DNA of 64,000 nucleotides. Source: Burkholderia ambifaria AMMD. GTDB taxonomy: Bacteria; Pseudomonadota; Gammaproteobacteria; Burkholderiales; Burkholderiaceae. This document shows, piece by piece, positions 17,472 to 26,197 of this stretch. The notes below the pieces were generated by a model. The model saw nothing but the letters and a program-made list of their open reading frames with translations. It was not told the DNA's origin and did not search any database. The first letter of the stretch is position 1. Every line of letters begins with the position of its first letter. The position numbers and the translations under genes are program-made. The stretch is taken from the NCBI RefSeq assembly GCF_000203915.1, contig NC_008391.1:1674001-1738000 (forward strand), given 5' to 3'.

Positions 17472-18152
17472 TCACCGGCCTGACGAGCGCGCGGCGCGGC
17501 CGGACCGCCTCACCACCCGCGCGAGCGCCCTCGCCGCGCCGACGCGCTGCCCGCGAACCTGCCGTCCACAGTGACGTTCAACCACGCCGATCTGGTTGCT
17601 GAGGAACGCGATGGTCTGCTCGATCCCGCCGCGTACGCTCGGGTGGCATCGAGCCAGCAGCTGATATTCCGCCATCAGCGTGCGCGCGAGTTGCCGCCGG
17701 CGCTGCACCAGCGCCTGGACATGCTGCAGTTGCGGGTCGGCAAGCGGCTCGGCAAACCGGGCGCTCGACGGCGCGTCATCGAGTATGCACGCCAGTTCCG
17801 TCATCATGCGCGCATGGGCCCCTTTCCCCTCGAGCGGCAAGTCCAGCGATCGCGCGACGAACGCACGGGCCTGATGCAGGTGAACGACCGCCACCGGCAA
17901 GCGTGCCGCCTGCAGCGCGCACGCCGCTTCGCACTCGTAGCCGCCGGCCGATTCCACCACCACGAGCGCCGGTGACCACTCGGCAATCGCATCGGTCAAC
18001 GATTCGATGCCGAACGTCTCGTTCCGGTAGCCGAACACGAGTCGCATCGACGAAGCGCACACTTCGATGATCTCGCGCGTCACGCCGACGCCGACGCAAA
18101 TGCGCTCGGGCATGAGGTCCCCGCCGTCCGGCTGGTTCACGTCCGCGATCAT
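17472..18152 (-). CDS. IS110-like transposase N-terminal domain, eroded and without C-terminal half
   Basis: 226 aa protein resembling the DEDD (RuvC-like) N-terminal domain of IS110-family transposases. VVVESAGGYE (residues 64-73) matches the second catalytic motif and PVAVVHLHQARAFVARSL matches the following strand. The first Asp motif (usually GIDVSK) reads VGVGVTRE, and the KTDxxDA motif is replaced by EGKGAHARMM, so three of four catalytic acids are missing. The C-terminal Transposase_20 domain is absent. The frame is open, with a good Shine-Dalgarno (AAGGGGG) before the ATG at 18152. It is either a decayed remnant or a domesticated gene. Confidence 0.65.
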   Translation of the reverse strand: MIADVNQPDGGDLMPERICVGVGVTREIIEVCASSMRLVFGYRNETFGIESLTDAIAEWSPALVVVESAGGYECEAACALQAARLPVAVVHLHQARAFVARSLDLPLEGKGAHARMMTELACILDDAPSSARFAEPLADPQLQHVQALVQRRRQLARTLMAEYQLLARCHPSVRGGIEQTIAFLSNQIGVVERHCGRQVRGQRVGAARALARVVRRSGRAARSSGR

Positions 18153-18231
18153 CGGCGCCCCCTTCCCATGCGCCGGGAGCCGCAACCGGGGTGACCATTG
18201 CGAGAACTGATATAATCAAATTGTAATATCT

Positions 18232-18243
18232 GGAACCGGTTCC
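18232..18243. promoter_or_regulatory. 12-bp palindrome GGAACCGGTTCC
   Basis: A perfect palindrome about 80 bp upstream of the IS110-like gene, next to an AT-rich stretch with TATAAT-like hexamers on both strands. It may be an operator; no binder is indicated. Confidence 0.3.
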
Positions 18244-18384
18244 ATTTTCGACGAGGTTCCGTCGATCGCGCGGCCGATCTCCGCCCCCGGGCGTTGGATT
18301 GCCAACGATTCGCGGCCGCATCGACCCGGCAAGCGGCGCGGGCACCCTCGATGGCCATTCGATGTTTTTTTATCGACTTCACGA

Positions 18385-18702
18385 TCAGGATTCCTCATCT
18401 TCAGGTTGCTCATGCGATTCCGAGTCGATCAGAAACCGGTCTCGATCCTGACCGCGCAACCATACCGGTTCCCGCCCCACTCCCGACCAGGCCTGCCCCG
18501 TTTCCGGGTTGAAGTATTTCACCCGTCGCCGCTTCCCCGGCGCACCGCTCTGGGCGGGAAACACGTCCTTGACGCCAAATCCGAATTCCTCGATGCACTG
18601 CCGGATTTCGAGCAACACCATCGTCGCAATCGCGAGTCGCTCCCGAACCAGTTGCTCCTCGAGCAGCGCCTTCTTTTCCATGAACGACTTGTACACCAGC
18701 AT
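18385..18702 (-). CDS. H-NS-family nucleoid-associated protein
   Basis: 105 aa small DNA-binding protein. An N-terminal alpha-helical oligomerisation part runs to about residue 50. The H-NS/BpH3-type C-terminal motif follows: YFNPETGQAWSGVGREPVWL matches the family pattern YFDPKTGATWSGRGRAPAWL. The start ATG at 18702 has GGAGG 6 bases upstream. Such proteins silence AT-rich acquired DNA in Burkholderia. It sits beside an eroded transposase gene and upstream of an orphan response regulator. Confidence 0.85.
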   Translation of the reverse strand: MLVYKSFMEKKALLEEQLVRERLAIATMVLLEIRQCIEEFGFGVKDVFPAQSGAPGKRRRVKYFNPETGQAWSGVGREPVWLRGQDRDRFLIDSESHEQPEDEES

Positions 18703-18806
18703 GACCATCCTCCCCGAGCAACTCCTCCAGAATCCCATTGATTTGGATTACTAAAATGCTACGACACTCGATCCGAAGCTTCCATGTTCATGGCCGCCGC
18801 GTTCAG

Positions 18807-18820
18807 AATTGTTGACAATT
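18807..18820. promoter_or_regulatory. AT-rich palindrome with a TTGACA hexamer
   Basis: AATTGT and ACAATT flank a TG centre, and the dyad contains an exact TTGACA. It lies between the divergent H-NS gene and response-regulator gene, 135 bp before the latter. It is a possible operator or -35 element, but no good -10 was found 17 bases downstream. Confidence 0.3.
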
Positions 18821-18954
18821 TCCCGAATCGGACCCATGCGAACATGCGCCGCGGATCGCCGGCCGACATCCGGCTCCAAGCTGGGCGCGAATCCGCCTTA
18901 TCCGCGTTGCGTCCGGCTCGATATCACCACACGCGACAAATAGGTGCACCCACC

Positions 18955-19641
18955 ATGCACGTTCTATATCTCGAGGACGACACGACGTATGTCGAACTCA
19001 TCAATTCGATACTGGGAGAGGCGGGACACAGCGTGCATTCCGTCGGCAACGGTCATGAGGCGATCCGCCATCTCGAACGCACGGTCGTCGATCTGCTGAT
19101 CCTGGACTGGGAGGTACCGGGCCTGTCCGGCTTCGAAGTGCTCAAATGGGCACGCGAGCGGATCGGCGGCACGCTGCCGATCCTGTTCCTGACGATCCGC
19201 GCGCACGAAAACGAGGTTTTTTCCGCGATCACGGCGGGCGCCGACGACTACATGATCAAGCCGATCAATCGTTTCGAATTGCTGGCGCGCATCAACGCAT
19301 TGCTGCGCCGCGCCTATCAGGGCGGCGATATCCAGCAGGACGTGCTGGACATCGGCATCTACCGGATCGATACGAAGGCGCGTGAGATATGGGTGCACGG
19401 CACCCCGGTGAAGCTGACGCCGCGCGAATTCGAACTCGCCGTCCTGCTGTTTCGCCATTTCGGCCGCATCATGCCGCGCGAAGCGCTGATCCGTTCGCTC
19501 TGGGGACGCGACATGGCCGGCGCGTCCCGCAGCCTCGACACGCACATCTACCGACTGCGCACGAAACTCGCGCTTCAACCGTCGAACGGTGTGCGTCTCA
19601 GCGCGGTCTACACGCTCGGCTACCGGATCGAAGCGGTCTGA
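18955..19641 (+). CDS. OmpR-family response regulator (orphan)
   Basis: 228 aa regulator. The receiver domain has acidic pocket LEDD (6-9), phospho-acceptor D51 (LLILDWEVPG) and conserved Lys in MIKPI. A winged helix DNA-binding domain follows from about residue 130 (LTPREFELAVLLFRHFGRI and the DTHIYRLRTKL recognition region). The ATG at 18955 begins the receiver strand; an earlier in-frame start at 18784 adds residues unlike the family. No histidine kinase is nearby, so its partner is encoded elsewhere. Confidence 0.88.
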   Translation: MHVLYLEDDTTYVELINSILGEAGHSVHSVGNGHEAIRHLERTVVDLLILDWEVPGLSGFEVLKWARERIGGTLPILFLTIRAHENEVFSAITAGADDYMIKPINRFELLARINALLRRAYQGGDIQQDVLDIGIYRIDTKAREIWVHGTPVKLTPREFELAVLLFRHFGRIMPREALIRSLWGRDMAGASRSLDTHIYRLRTKLALQPSNGVRLSAVYTLGYRIEAV

Positions 19642-19963
19642 CGCGCGAGCATTCGATGCGCGGCACAGAAGAGACCTTTGCGCCGGCAAGGACAATCGCA
19701 TCAGCCCACGCGCGATACGCGTCGCACCGCTGTCGCCCTTGCGGCATGGGGCTGCGGGGCGCGGTTCGCCGCCCTGATGGCCGTGTGGAATGCGATTGTT
19801 CCGCGCTGACGACAATTCAATTCGCGGCTGCGCCATTTATCGCAACCCGGCGGACACCTAGAGTAAACCCTGTCGCGCACCTCGTTGCGCATCGAACAGC
19901 CCCGTTTGACGGGACCGGAGCCAGCGCCCGCGCGCCAACTCCGACCAACACAGGAGTTACGTC
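19642..19963. other. 322-bp intergenic region
   Basis: No supported gene. It should hold the promoter of the DUF4148 gene, but no convincing -35/-10 pair or hairpin was picked out. Confidence 0.4.
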
Positions 19964-20260
19964 ATGAACCGCCGCCATCTTCTTTCCGCGCTCGCCCTCG
20001 CACTCGCCGTGTCCGCACCGGCCTTCGCCGATACGAACACCCCGCAAGCCGGCGATTACGGCAACGCGTCGTCGTACACGCAACACAACAATGGTCCGCG
20101 CACCCGCGCCGAAGTCAGCGCGGAAGTCGCGCAGGCGCGCCGCGACGGCACGCTGGCCTGGCTGCGCAAGGCGAATTCGTATCCGCAAGGGCTCGAACTC
20201 GCGCAAGGCCCGTATCGCTCGATGCCGGAAAGCAACCAGCTCGCAGGCGGGGGCCGGTAA
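19964..20260 (+). CDS. DUF4148 small secreted protein
   Basis: 98 aa. A clear signal peptide (RRHLLSALALALAVSAPAFA, cleavage before D) is followed by a short polar mature region. That region has a DUF4148-like core (RAEVSAEVAQARRDGTLAWL) and a Ser/Asn/Gly-rich tail. DUF4148 proteins are abundant small periplasmic proteins of unknown role in Burkholderia. AGGAG lies 7 bases before the ATG. Confidence 0.85.
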   Translation: MNRRHLLSALALALAVSAPAFADTNTPQAGDYGNASSYTQHNNGPRTRAEVSAEVAQARRDGTLAWLRKANSYPQGLELAQGPYRSMPESNQLAGGGR

Positions 20261-20364
20261 ACGTGCAACGCCGCGCAGCGGATGAACCGGTGCGCGGCGT
20301 CGTGACATCGCTGTCGAACACGCGATGAGTGAGTCAATTAGCTAGTCAGTTGCAGGAGCCTGTG

Positions 20365-20457
20365 ATGAACGATCAACTTCCTTCGCCGCTCGATCATTGG
20401 GACGACACCACGCCGGTCTGGACGCCGTTCCGTTCGGCGCCGCGGTCGTCGCACTGA
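20365..20457 (+). CDS. Possible 30-aa small protein
   Basis: Short frame beginning MNDQLPSPLDHWDDTTPVW, with AGGAG 7 bases upstream of the ATG. It lies 104 bp after the DUF4148 gene and may share its transcript. Codon use is like neighbouring genes. The peptide is acidic in the middle with a basic, Ser-rich end. No family is recognised; coding status is uncertain. Confidence 0.4.
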   Translation: MNDQLPSPLDHWDDTTPVWTPFRSAPRSSH

Positions 20458-20496
20458 CCGCCACGTCGACGTCTCGCTGATGCCGTCGTGCTGCCG

Positions 20497-21576
20497 TCAA
20501 CGGCGCGGCACGCCGTCACGCCACTCGCCCCAGTGCGTGACGATGTCCTGGACGAGCGGATTGCCCGCGCGGTACAGGTTCTCGGTCGCCGGCGCGAAGC
20601 CCCCCTGGTCCGCGTAGTTCAGCAGGTTGTCCGCGCTCGTCTGCCCCGCATACGGCCGGTCGAAGTCGGACCCCGTGCGCAGCACCGCGACGCGCGACAG
20701 GTCGACCCGCTTCACGCTCGCCGCGCGCTTGAGCGCTTCAAACGTCGCGTTGTCTTCCTGCGCGGTCATGCAGTAGGTGCCCTTGCCGTCGGTCAGGATC
20801 TTCGTCCACTGGCGCGCGCGCTCGCCGATCAGCGTGCCCGAGAACCACGTGTTGCCCGATGACGTGTCGCACTGGATCACCGTCGGCGGCCGGTTCGCCG
20901 GCGCATACGTGAACTTCGCGCGCGCGGCCTGGGCCTGCGCGCTGTCGGCGAGCACGACGTTGCGCGACAGCGCATACGCGGCGTCAGTCAGCTGCGGATT
21001 GAGCTGGAACACTTCGGTGCGGTAGTCGAGCGGCGGCTTGTCGTTCGGACTCTTCGTGTTGATGCCGAGAAAGCCCGTGTTCCAGCCGGCCGGAATCTCG
21101 CGCGCATCGAGCTCCCACTGCAGGCTGAAATCGACCAGATATTTCGACCATGCGGCGGAGCCGACCGTGCCTTGCGCGGGGTCGACGCCCGCGATGCCCG
21201 AGATCAGGAAATACGTGCGGCGCAGGTCGAAGCGCTGCGAGAACGTGAGCGCCATGATCGTCGCCGACGCATTCGCATAGCCCATGCCGGTCGTGACCAC
21301 GCATACGTCCTGCTTGTTGCAGTGGACGTTCGGGTAGTCAGGTGACAGGCCGGGCACGGCGATGTCGCGCCACGGGCCGATGCGGTCGAGCCACGCTTGG
21401 CCCTCGGGACCGAACATCGTGATGATCATGACCTTGACCGGGCGGCCCTGTGCACCGGTCTCGGCGAATGCGGCGTTGCCCGCGTTGTTGCCGGGGTTGT
21501 CCTGCGCGATCGACGGCGCGGTCGCACAGGCCGCGAGCGAGAATGCGGCGGCGGAAAGGATGGAGCGAGTCAGCAT
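20497..21576 (-). CDS. Purine nucleoside permease (NUP) family lipoprotein
   Basis: 359 aa. A lipoprotein signal with SLAAC (Cys17) is followed by a domain like the fungal/bacterial NUP family, which resembles nucleoside phosphorylases. Visible patches are VMIITMFGPEGQAWLDRIG, VVTTGMGYANASATIMAL, YFLISGIAGVDP and LRTGSDFDRPYAGQT. Despite the family name it has no membrane helices beyond the signal, so it is a periplasmic or surface nucleoside-binding or phosphorylase-like protein. It stands alone. Confidence 0.8.
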   Translation of the reverse strand: MLTRSILSAAAFSLAACATAPSIAQDNPGNNAGNAAFAETGAQGRPVKVMIITMFGPEGQAWLDRIGPWRDIAVPGLSPDYPNVHCNKQDVCVVTTGMGYANASATIMALTFSQRFDLRRTYFLISGIAGVDPAQGTVGSAAWSKYLVDFSLQWELDAREIPAGWNTGFLGINTKSPNDKPPLDYRTEVFQLNPQLTDAAYALSRNVVLADSAQAQAARAKFTYAPANRPPTVIQCDTSSGNTWFSGTLIGERARQWTKILTDGKGTYCMTAQEDNATFEALKRAASVKRVDLSRVAVLRTGSDFDRPYAGQTSADNLLNYADQGGFAPATENLYRAGNPLVQDIVTHWGEWRDGVPRR

Positions 21577-21802
21577 CGGCGTTCCTTGTTTCGGGATGTT
21601 GGGTGAGAACGGCTGTCGGAGACTGCGCGAGGAGTATAGAACGCGCCTGCGCGATGCGGAACCCGACTACGAAACGGCGGGCGGTGTTTCGTGCGAAGAG
21701 AGGCGTGTTGCGTGATGGAAACCGCACGGTCGCCGTTGCACCACAAACATCAGGAATGCTATCGGATTGGCCGCCACGTGCGACGTCGGCCGCCTCTCGC
21801 CG

Positions 21803-22393
21803 TTACACGCGCACGAGCCCCGCCACACCATAGCCGAGCACGACCAGCGCGGCGACCACATGGCTTGCCGCCAGCCACGCCGGCGACTTCACGAAACGCC
21901 CGATCGCGCTGCCACCGAACGCGAACACGAGCTGCCCCGCGAGGCTGCCCGCAAACACGCACGCGGCACTGGTCAGCCAGTGCCGATGCGCACCGGCGGC
22001 GACCGTTGCATAGCCGTAGAACAGCAGGATAGTCAGCGGATTCGCGAGCGTGACGACAAACATCGACGTGAACGGACGAATGCCCGGCGGCGGCGCATCG
22101 CCGTCGAGCGTGCGGCGCCGGTCCCGTAACGCGTGCCACAGCATGCGGGCGCCCATCGCGAGCAGCACGAGCGCGCCGACGGTGCGAAACAGCCACAGCT
22201 GCGACGCGAGCGTACTCGCGAGCAGCGCGCCGAGCGTGAACGCAAGGACCGCATAGCAGCCGTCGGCAGCGGCAACGCCCACCGCCGCGCGCACGCCGGT
22301 AGCCGTACCGGCACGCATGCCGTAGTTCGCGATCATCAGCGCAACGGGCCCGACCGACAGCGCGATCGTCAGCCCGAACAGGAAATCGTTCAC
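21803..22393 (-). CDS. LysE/RhtB-family amino-acid exporter
   Basis: 196 aa with about six helices. The N-terminal LysE pattern is FLFGLTIALSVGPVALMIAN, and the second half has FVVTLANPLTILLFYGY, where the NP is characteristic. The GTG at 22393 was chosen because GAGGA precedes it and it begins directly at helix 1; the upstream in-frame ATG lacks a ribosome site. It lies 72 bp after selD on the same strand. The exported amino acid is unknown. Confidence 0.8.
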   Translation of the reverse strand: MNDFLFGLTIALSVGPVALMIANYGMRAGTATGVRAAVGVAAADGCYAVLAFTLGALLASTLASQLWLFRTVGALVLLAMGARMLWHALRDRRRTLDGDAPPPGIRPFTSMFVVTLANPLTILLFYGYATVAAGAHRHWLTSAACVFAGSLAGQLVFAFGGSAIGRFVKSPAWLAASHVVAALVVLGYGVAGLVRV

Positions 22394-22465
22394 CGGTCCT
22401 CGATGCCTTCGACGGAAGGCATCGATTCTAACCACGTCAAAATGATCCGCGGTGTGAATGCGGCG

Positions 22466-23539
22466 TCAGGCAACGTCGACGCGCGACGGCCCGTCCACCA
22501 TCTCGCCGATCACGGCCGCGCGGTCGAAACCGTCGGCGCGGAAGCAGGCGAGCACGTCGTCGACCGCTTCCGGCGCACACGCGACCAGCAGACCGCCCGA
22601 CGTCTGCGGATCGGTCAGCAGTGCCTGCGCGACGGGCGGCAGCCCGTCGGCGAGTCGGACATCGGTGCCGTACGCGGCCCAGTTGCGGCCCGACGCACCG
22701 GTGAACACGCCGTCGGCGACGAATGCCTCGACGCCCGCGAGCCACGGCAGCGACGCGTAATGCACGCGTGCGGTGAGGTTCGCGCCGCGTGCGAGCTCGA
22801 GCGTGTGGCCGAGCAGCCCGAATCCCGTGACGTCGGTCAGCGCATGCACGCCCGGCAGCGCGGCGAGCTCGGCGCCCGGCCGGTTCAGCTTGGTGGTGGT
22901 GGCGACCATCTGCGCGTAGCCCGCGGCGTCGAGCTGGTTCTTCTTCAGCGCGGCCGACAGCACGCCGACGCCGAGCGGCTTGCCGAGTACGAGCACGTCG
23001 CCCGCGCGCGCGGCCGCGTTGCGCTTCACGCGCGACGGATGCACGACGCCGATCGCCGCGAGTCCGTAGATCGGCTCGACCGAATCGATCGAATGGCCGC
23101 CCGCGACCGGAATGCCGGCCTCCGCGCACACCGATTCACCGCCGCGCAGGATCGCCGCGATCGTCTCGTGCGGCAGCACGTTGATCGGCATCCCGACCAG
23201 CGCGAGCGCGAGTATCGGCTTGCCGCCCATCGCGTAGACGTCCGACAGCGCGTTGGTCGCCGCGATGCGGCCGAAGTCGAACGGATCGTCGACGATCGGC
23301 ATGAAGAAGTCGGTCGTCGCGACGATCGCCTGCTCGTCGTTCAGCCGGTAGACGGCCGCGTCGTCGGAGGTCTCGGTGCCGACCAGCAGATCCGGGAACA
23401 ACGCCGGCGGCGTCGCCCGCTTCAGCAGCTCGGACAGCACGCCCGGCGCGATCTTGCAGCCGCAGCCGCCCCCGTGCGACAGGCTCGTGAGGCGCGGAAC
23501 GGCGGGCGGGGTAAGGGTGGCTTCGGTCATCGTCGGCAT
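22466..23539 (-). CDS. selD: Selenide, water dikinase (selenophosphate synthetase)
   Basis: 357 aa, close to the E. coli length of 347. The N-terminal glycine-rich active loop SHGGGCGCKI carries the catalytic Cys and Lys. ATP-binding residues follow (TTDFFMPIVDDPFDFGRIAA, then the LALVGMP and GGHSID segments). The C-terminal AIRS-type domain has GFGLLGH. It makes selenophosphate from selenide and ATP for selenocysteine or 2-selenouridine. No selA, selB or mnmH is in the window. The first of two nearby ATGs is used; the second is 3 codons in. Confidence 0.92.
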   Translation of the reverse strand: MPTMTEATLTPPAVPRLTSLSHGGGCGCKIAPGVLSELLKRATPPALFPDLLVGTETSDDAAVYRLNDEQAIVATTDFFMPIVDDPFDFGRIAATNALSDVYAMGGKPILALALVGMPINVLPHETIAAILRGGESVCAEAGIPVAGGHSIDSVEPIYGLAAIGVVHPSRVKRNAAARAGDVLVLGKPLGVGVLSAALKKNQLDAAGYAQMVATTTKLNRPGAELAALPGVHALTDVTGFGLLGHTLELARGANLTARVHYASLPWLAGVEAFVADGVFTGASGRNWAAYGTDVRLADGLPPVAQALLTDPQTSGGLLVACAPEAVDDVLACFRADGFDRAAVIGEMVDGPSRVDVA

Positions 23540-23638
23540 CCGGTGAATAACAACGTTCCATTATCGACAATTCCGCGCGAGCGCGCCCGATACCCACATA
23601 ATTGACGGCGCCCGCCGCTCCCGCCCCTCTCTTCGCTC

Positions 23639-24475
23639 ATGGATCACCTCTTCATCGGCCTCGTGCTGTGCTCCGCGCTGCTGCACGCCATCTGGAATGC
23701 GTTCCTGCATGTCAGCGAGGACCGGCTCGTGCAGCTCGGCACGATGTCGCTGCCGTATCTCGCATTCGGCGCGGCGGGCGCCGCGCTGCTGCCCGCGCCG
23801 GCGCGCGCCGCGTGGCCGTACATCGCCGCGTCGGCCGCGCTCGAGGTCGCCTACTGTTTCACGCTCGCGCGTGCGTACCGCAACGGCGAGTTCGGCCAGA
23901 TCTATCCGATCGCGCGCGGGATTTCGCCGCTGCTCGTGTCGGTGCTCGCGCTGGCAGCGCTGCACGAGCAGCCGACCCCGTTCGGCTTCGCGGGTATCGC
24001 GCTGGTGTCGTTCGGCATCATGTCGCTCGCGCTGCGGCGCGGCTTCAGGTTCTCCGGGGAAGGCGTGCCGTATGCGCTGCTCACCGGCGTGTTCATTGCC
24101 GCGTATTCGATCTGCGACGGCGTCGGCTCGCGCGTGTCCGGCAGCGCGCTCGGCTACATCGCGTGGGTGTACCTGCTGTGGAGCGTGCCGCAGCTCGTGC
24201 TGGTCTGCGCGCTGCGCGGCGGCCCGCGCGCGGTGCTCGGTTCGCGCACCGCGCTCACGCAGGGCGCGATCGCCGGCACGATCTCGCTCGCCGCGTACGG
24301 CATCGTGATCCTCGCGTACCGGCATCTGCCGGTCGCGACGGTGTCGGCGCTGCGCGAGACGAGCTCGATCTTCGCGGTCGCGATCGGCTGGTTCGTGATG
24401 CGCGAGCGGCCCGGCGCGCAGCGGCTCGCCGCATGCGCGCTGGTGGTCGCGGGCGCGGCGCTGATCCGACTTTGA
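23639..24475 (+). CDS. EamA/DMT-family transporter
   Basis: 278 aa with about ten helices in two EamA repeats. Repeat 1 ends near FCLAR-type residues (YCFTLARAYRNGEFGQIYPI) and repeat 2 has YRHLPVATVSALRETSSIFA, where the conserved pattern precedes the last two helices. It is divergent from selD, with 99 bp between start codons. Substrate is unknown. It ends 88 bp before the convergent MocR gene. Confidence 0.85.
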   Translation: MDHLFIGLVLCSALLHAIWNAFLHVSEDRLVQLGTMSLPYLAFGAAGAALLPAPARAAWPYIAASAALEVAYCFTLARAYRNGEFGQIYPIARGISPLLVSVLALAALHEQPTPFGFAGIALVSFGIMSLALRRGFRFSGEGVPYALLTGVFIAAYSICDGVGSRVSGSALGYIAWVYLLWSVPQLVLVCALRGGPRAVLGSRTALTQGAIAGTISLAAYGIVILAYRHLPVATVSALRETSSIFAVAIGWFVMRERPGAQRLAACALVVAGAALIRL

Positions 24476-24563
24476 GCGAGCAGAGGCGCGCCGCGCAACG
24501 CATGCGCCGGCCGCGTCTCGACATCCTGCACCACGCCGCGACAGCGCCGTCGCAACGCCCCCG

Positions 24564-26072
24564 TCAAGCCGGCGCAACGATCTCGCCGAACGCCCGCTCG
24601 TCGATCGCCTCGGCGAGCGTCGCGAACGCCGTCGCGATTTCGTCTTCCGGCACGCACGCATAGCCGAGCAGCAACCCCGACGCCGCGCGTTCGCGTTCCG
24701 CGTAATAGCCGGACAGCGGCCGCACGACGATATTGCGTTCGAGCGCGGCCTGCGCGACCGCGCGATCGTCGACCCCGTCCGGCAGCCGCGTGACGAGATG
24801 CAGCCCGGCGTCGCTGCCGAGTGCGTGCAGCGTATCGCCGTAGCGGCGCGCGACCGCATCGAGCAGCACCTCGCGGCGCTGTCCGTACAGCGTGCGCATC
24901 TTGCGGATATGCGACACGAAGTGCCCTTCCGCGATGAACTCGGCGAGCACGGCCTGCTGCAGCAGCTGACCCTCGCGGTACAGCTCGGCGCTCGCGGTCG
25001 CGAAGCTTTCCGCGAGCGGCTCCGGCGCGACCAGATAGCCGACCCGCAGCCCCGGGAACAGCGTCTTGCCGAAACTGCCGACGTAGATCACCTGCCCGGC
25101 CGTATCGAGCCCCTGCAGCGACGCGAGCGGCCGGCTGCCGTAGCGGAACTCGCTGTCGTAGTCGTCCTCGATGATCCAGCAGCCGTGCTGGCGCGCGTAT
25201 TCGAGCAGCATCCGCCGCCGCGCGAGGCTCATCACCATCCCGAGCGGATACTGGTGCGACGGCGTGACGAGCATGAGCTTCGGCGGCTCGGCCAGATCGG
25301 CGGCCGATGGCGCGATCCCCTCGTCGTCGACCGGAATCGGCCGCGTGGTCAGCCCCGACACGTTCAGCACGCTGCGCACGCCCCAGTAGCACGGATCCTC
25401 GGTCCAGATGGCGTCGCCCGGATCGGTCAGCAGCCGCACCGCGAGGTCGATCGACTGGTGGATGCCGGTCGTGATCACGATCTGCTCGGGCGTGCAGCGC
25501 ACCGAGCGCGACGTGCGCAGGTAGTCGGCCAGCGCCTCGCGCAACAGCGCGAGCCCGCCGCCCGGCGCGTAGGTCAGCAGGTCCGGGCGCAGGCGCCGCC
25601 AGTACTTGTTGTGCAGCCGCGTCCACACGCGCGCCGGAAAGCGCGACACATCGGGCACGCCCGGCATGAACGCGCCGCCCTGGCGCTTCGACACGCCCGC
25701 GCCTTCGACGAGCCGCGTGCCGCGCACGGACAGCCGCCGTGCCGACGATGGCACCAGCGCCGGGCCCGCGGCCGGATCGGGCGGGGCGCCGACGATTTCG
25801 TCCGGCGCGCTGTCGGCGACGAACGTGCCGCGCCCAGTGGCCGAGTTCACATAGCCTTCGAGCGCAAGCTGTTCGTAAACCTGCGTGACCGTGTTGCGGG
25901 CGATCCCGAGCTCGGCCGCGAGCAGCCGCGACGACGGCACGCGCGTGCCGGCCGGCAGTTCGCGCGACAGGATCGCCTGCTGCAGCAGCCGATGCAGCTG
26001 TCGGTAGATCGGCTGTTCGCCGCCACGCACGAGGCGCTGCGCCAGCCAGTCCGACAACACGCTTGCGCGCAT
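24564..26072 (-). CDS. MocR/GabR-type PLP-dependent transcriptional regulator
   Basis: 502 aa fusion of a GntR-type winged helix (about residues 15-85; VPSSRLLAAELGIARNTVTQ) to an aminotransferase-fold domain. The PLP-binding Lys lies in VGSFGKTLFPGLRVGY. The ATG at 26072 has AGGAG 8 bases upstream. It is divergent from gabT, the arrangement of GabR, which activates gabTD in response to GABA and PLP. The repeat cluster between the two genes is its likely target. Confidence 0.9.
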   Translation of the reverse strand: MRASVLSDWLAQRLVRGGEQPIYRQLHRLLQQAILSRELPAGTRVPSSRLLAAELGIARNTVTQVYEQLALEGYVNSATGRGTFVADSAPDEIVGAPPDPAAGPALVPSSARRLSVRGTRLVEGAGVSKRQGGAFMPGVPDVSRFPARVWTRLHNKYWRRLRPDLLTYAPGGGLALLREALADYLRTSRSVRCTPEQIVITTGIHQSIDLAVRLLTDPGDAIWTEDPCYWGVRSVLNVSGLTTRPIPVDDEGIAPSAADLAEPPKLMLVTPSHQYPLGMVMSLARRRMLLEYARQHGCWIIEDDYDSEFRYGSRPLASLQGLDTAGQVIYVGSFGKTLFPGLRVGYLVAPEPLAESFATASAELYREGQLLQQAVLAEFIAEGHFVSHIRKMRTLYGQRREVLLDAVARRYGDTLHALGSDAGLHLVTRLPDGVDDRAVAQAALERNIVVRPLSGYYAERERAASGLLLGYACVPEDEIATAFATLAEAIDERAFGEIVAPA

Positions 26073-26075
26073 GAT

Positions 26076-26119
26076 TGGCTCCTGATTATTTATTGAAATG
26101 GCTCTGATTGTCAGAGCCA
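26076..26119. promoter_or_regulatory. MocR/GabR-type operator between the regulator gene and gabT
   Basis: TGGCTC occurs at 26076-26081 and again at 26099-26104, 23 bp apart; each is followed by TGATT. The second copy is also the left arm of a perfect 9-bp inverted repeat, TGGCTCTGA and TCAGAGCCA (26099-26107 and 26111-26119). Direct repeats plus a dyad are typical of MocR targets. The first copy overlaps the regulator's own ribosome site, which would allow autorepression. Confidence 0.65.
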
Positions 26120-26197
26120 AATGTGATTATAGTCGCCTCCATGGGCTGCCAACGCGGCCGATTTTTATCCCACCGGACAGACATCAAGGAGATGACC

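Noticed and set aside
17472..18152. Intact IS110 insertion sequence
   Set aside because: No C-terminal transposase domain, catalytic residues missing, and no element ends seen on either side.
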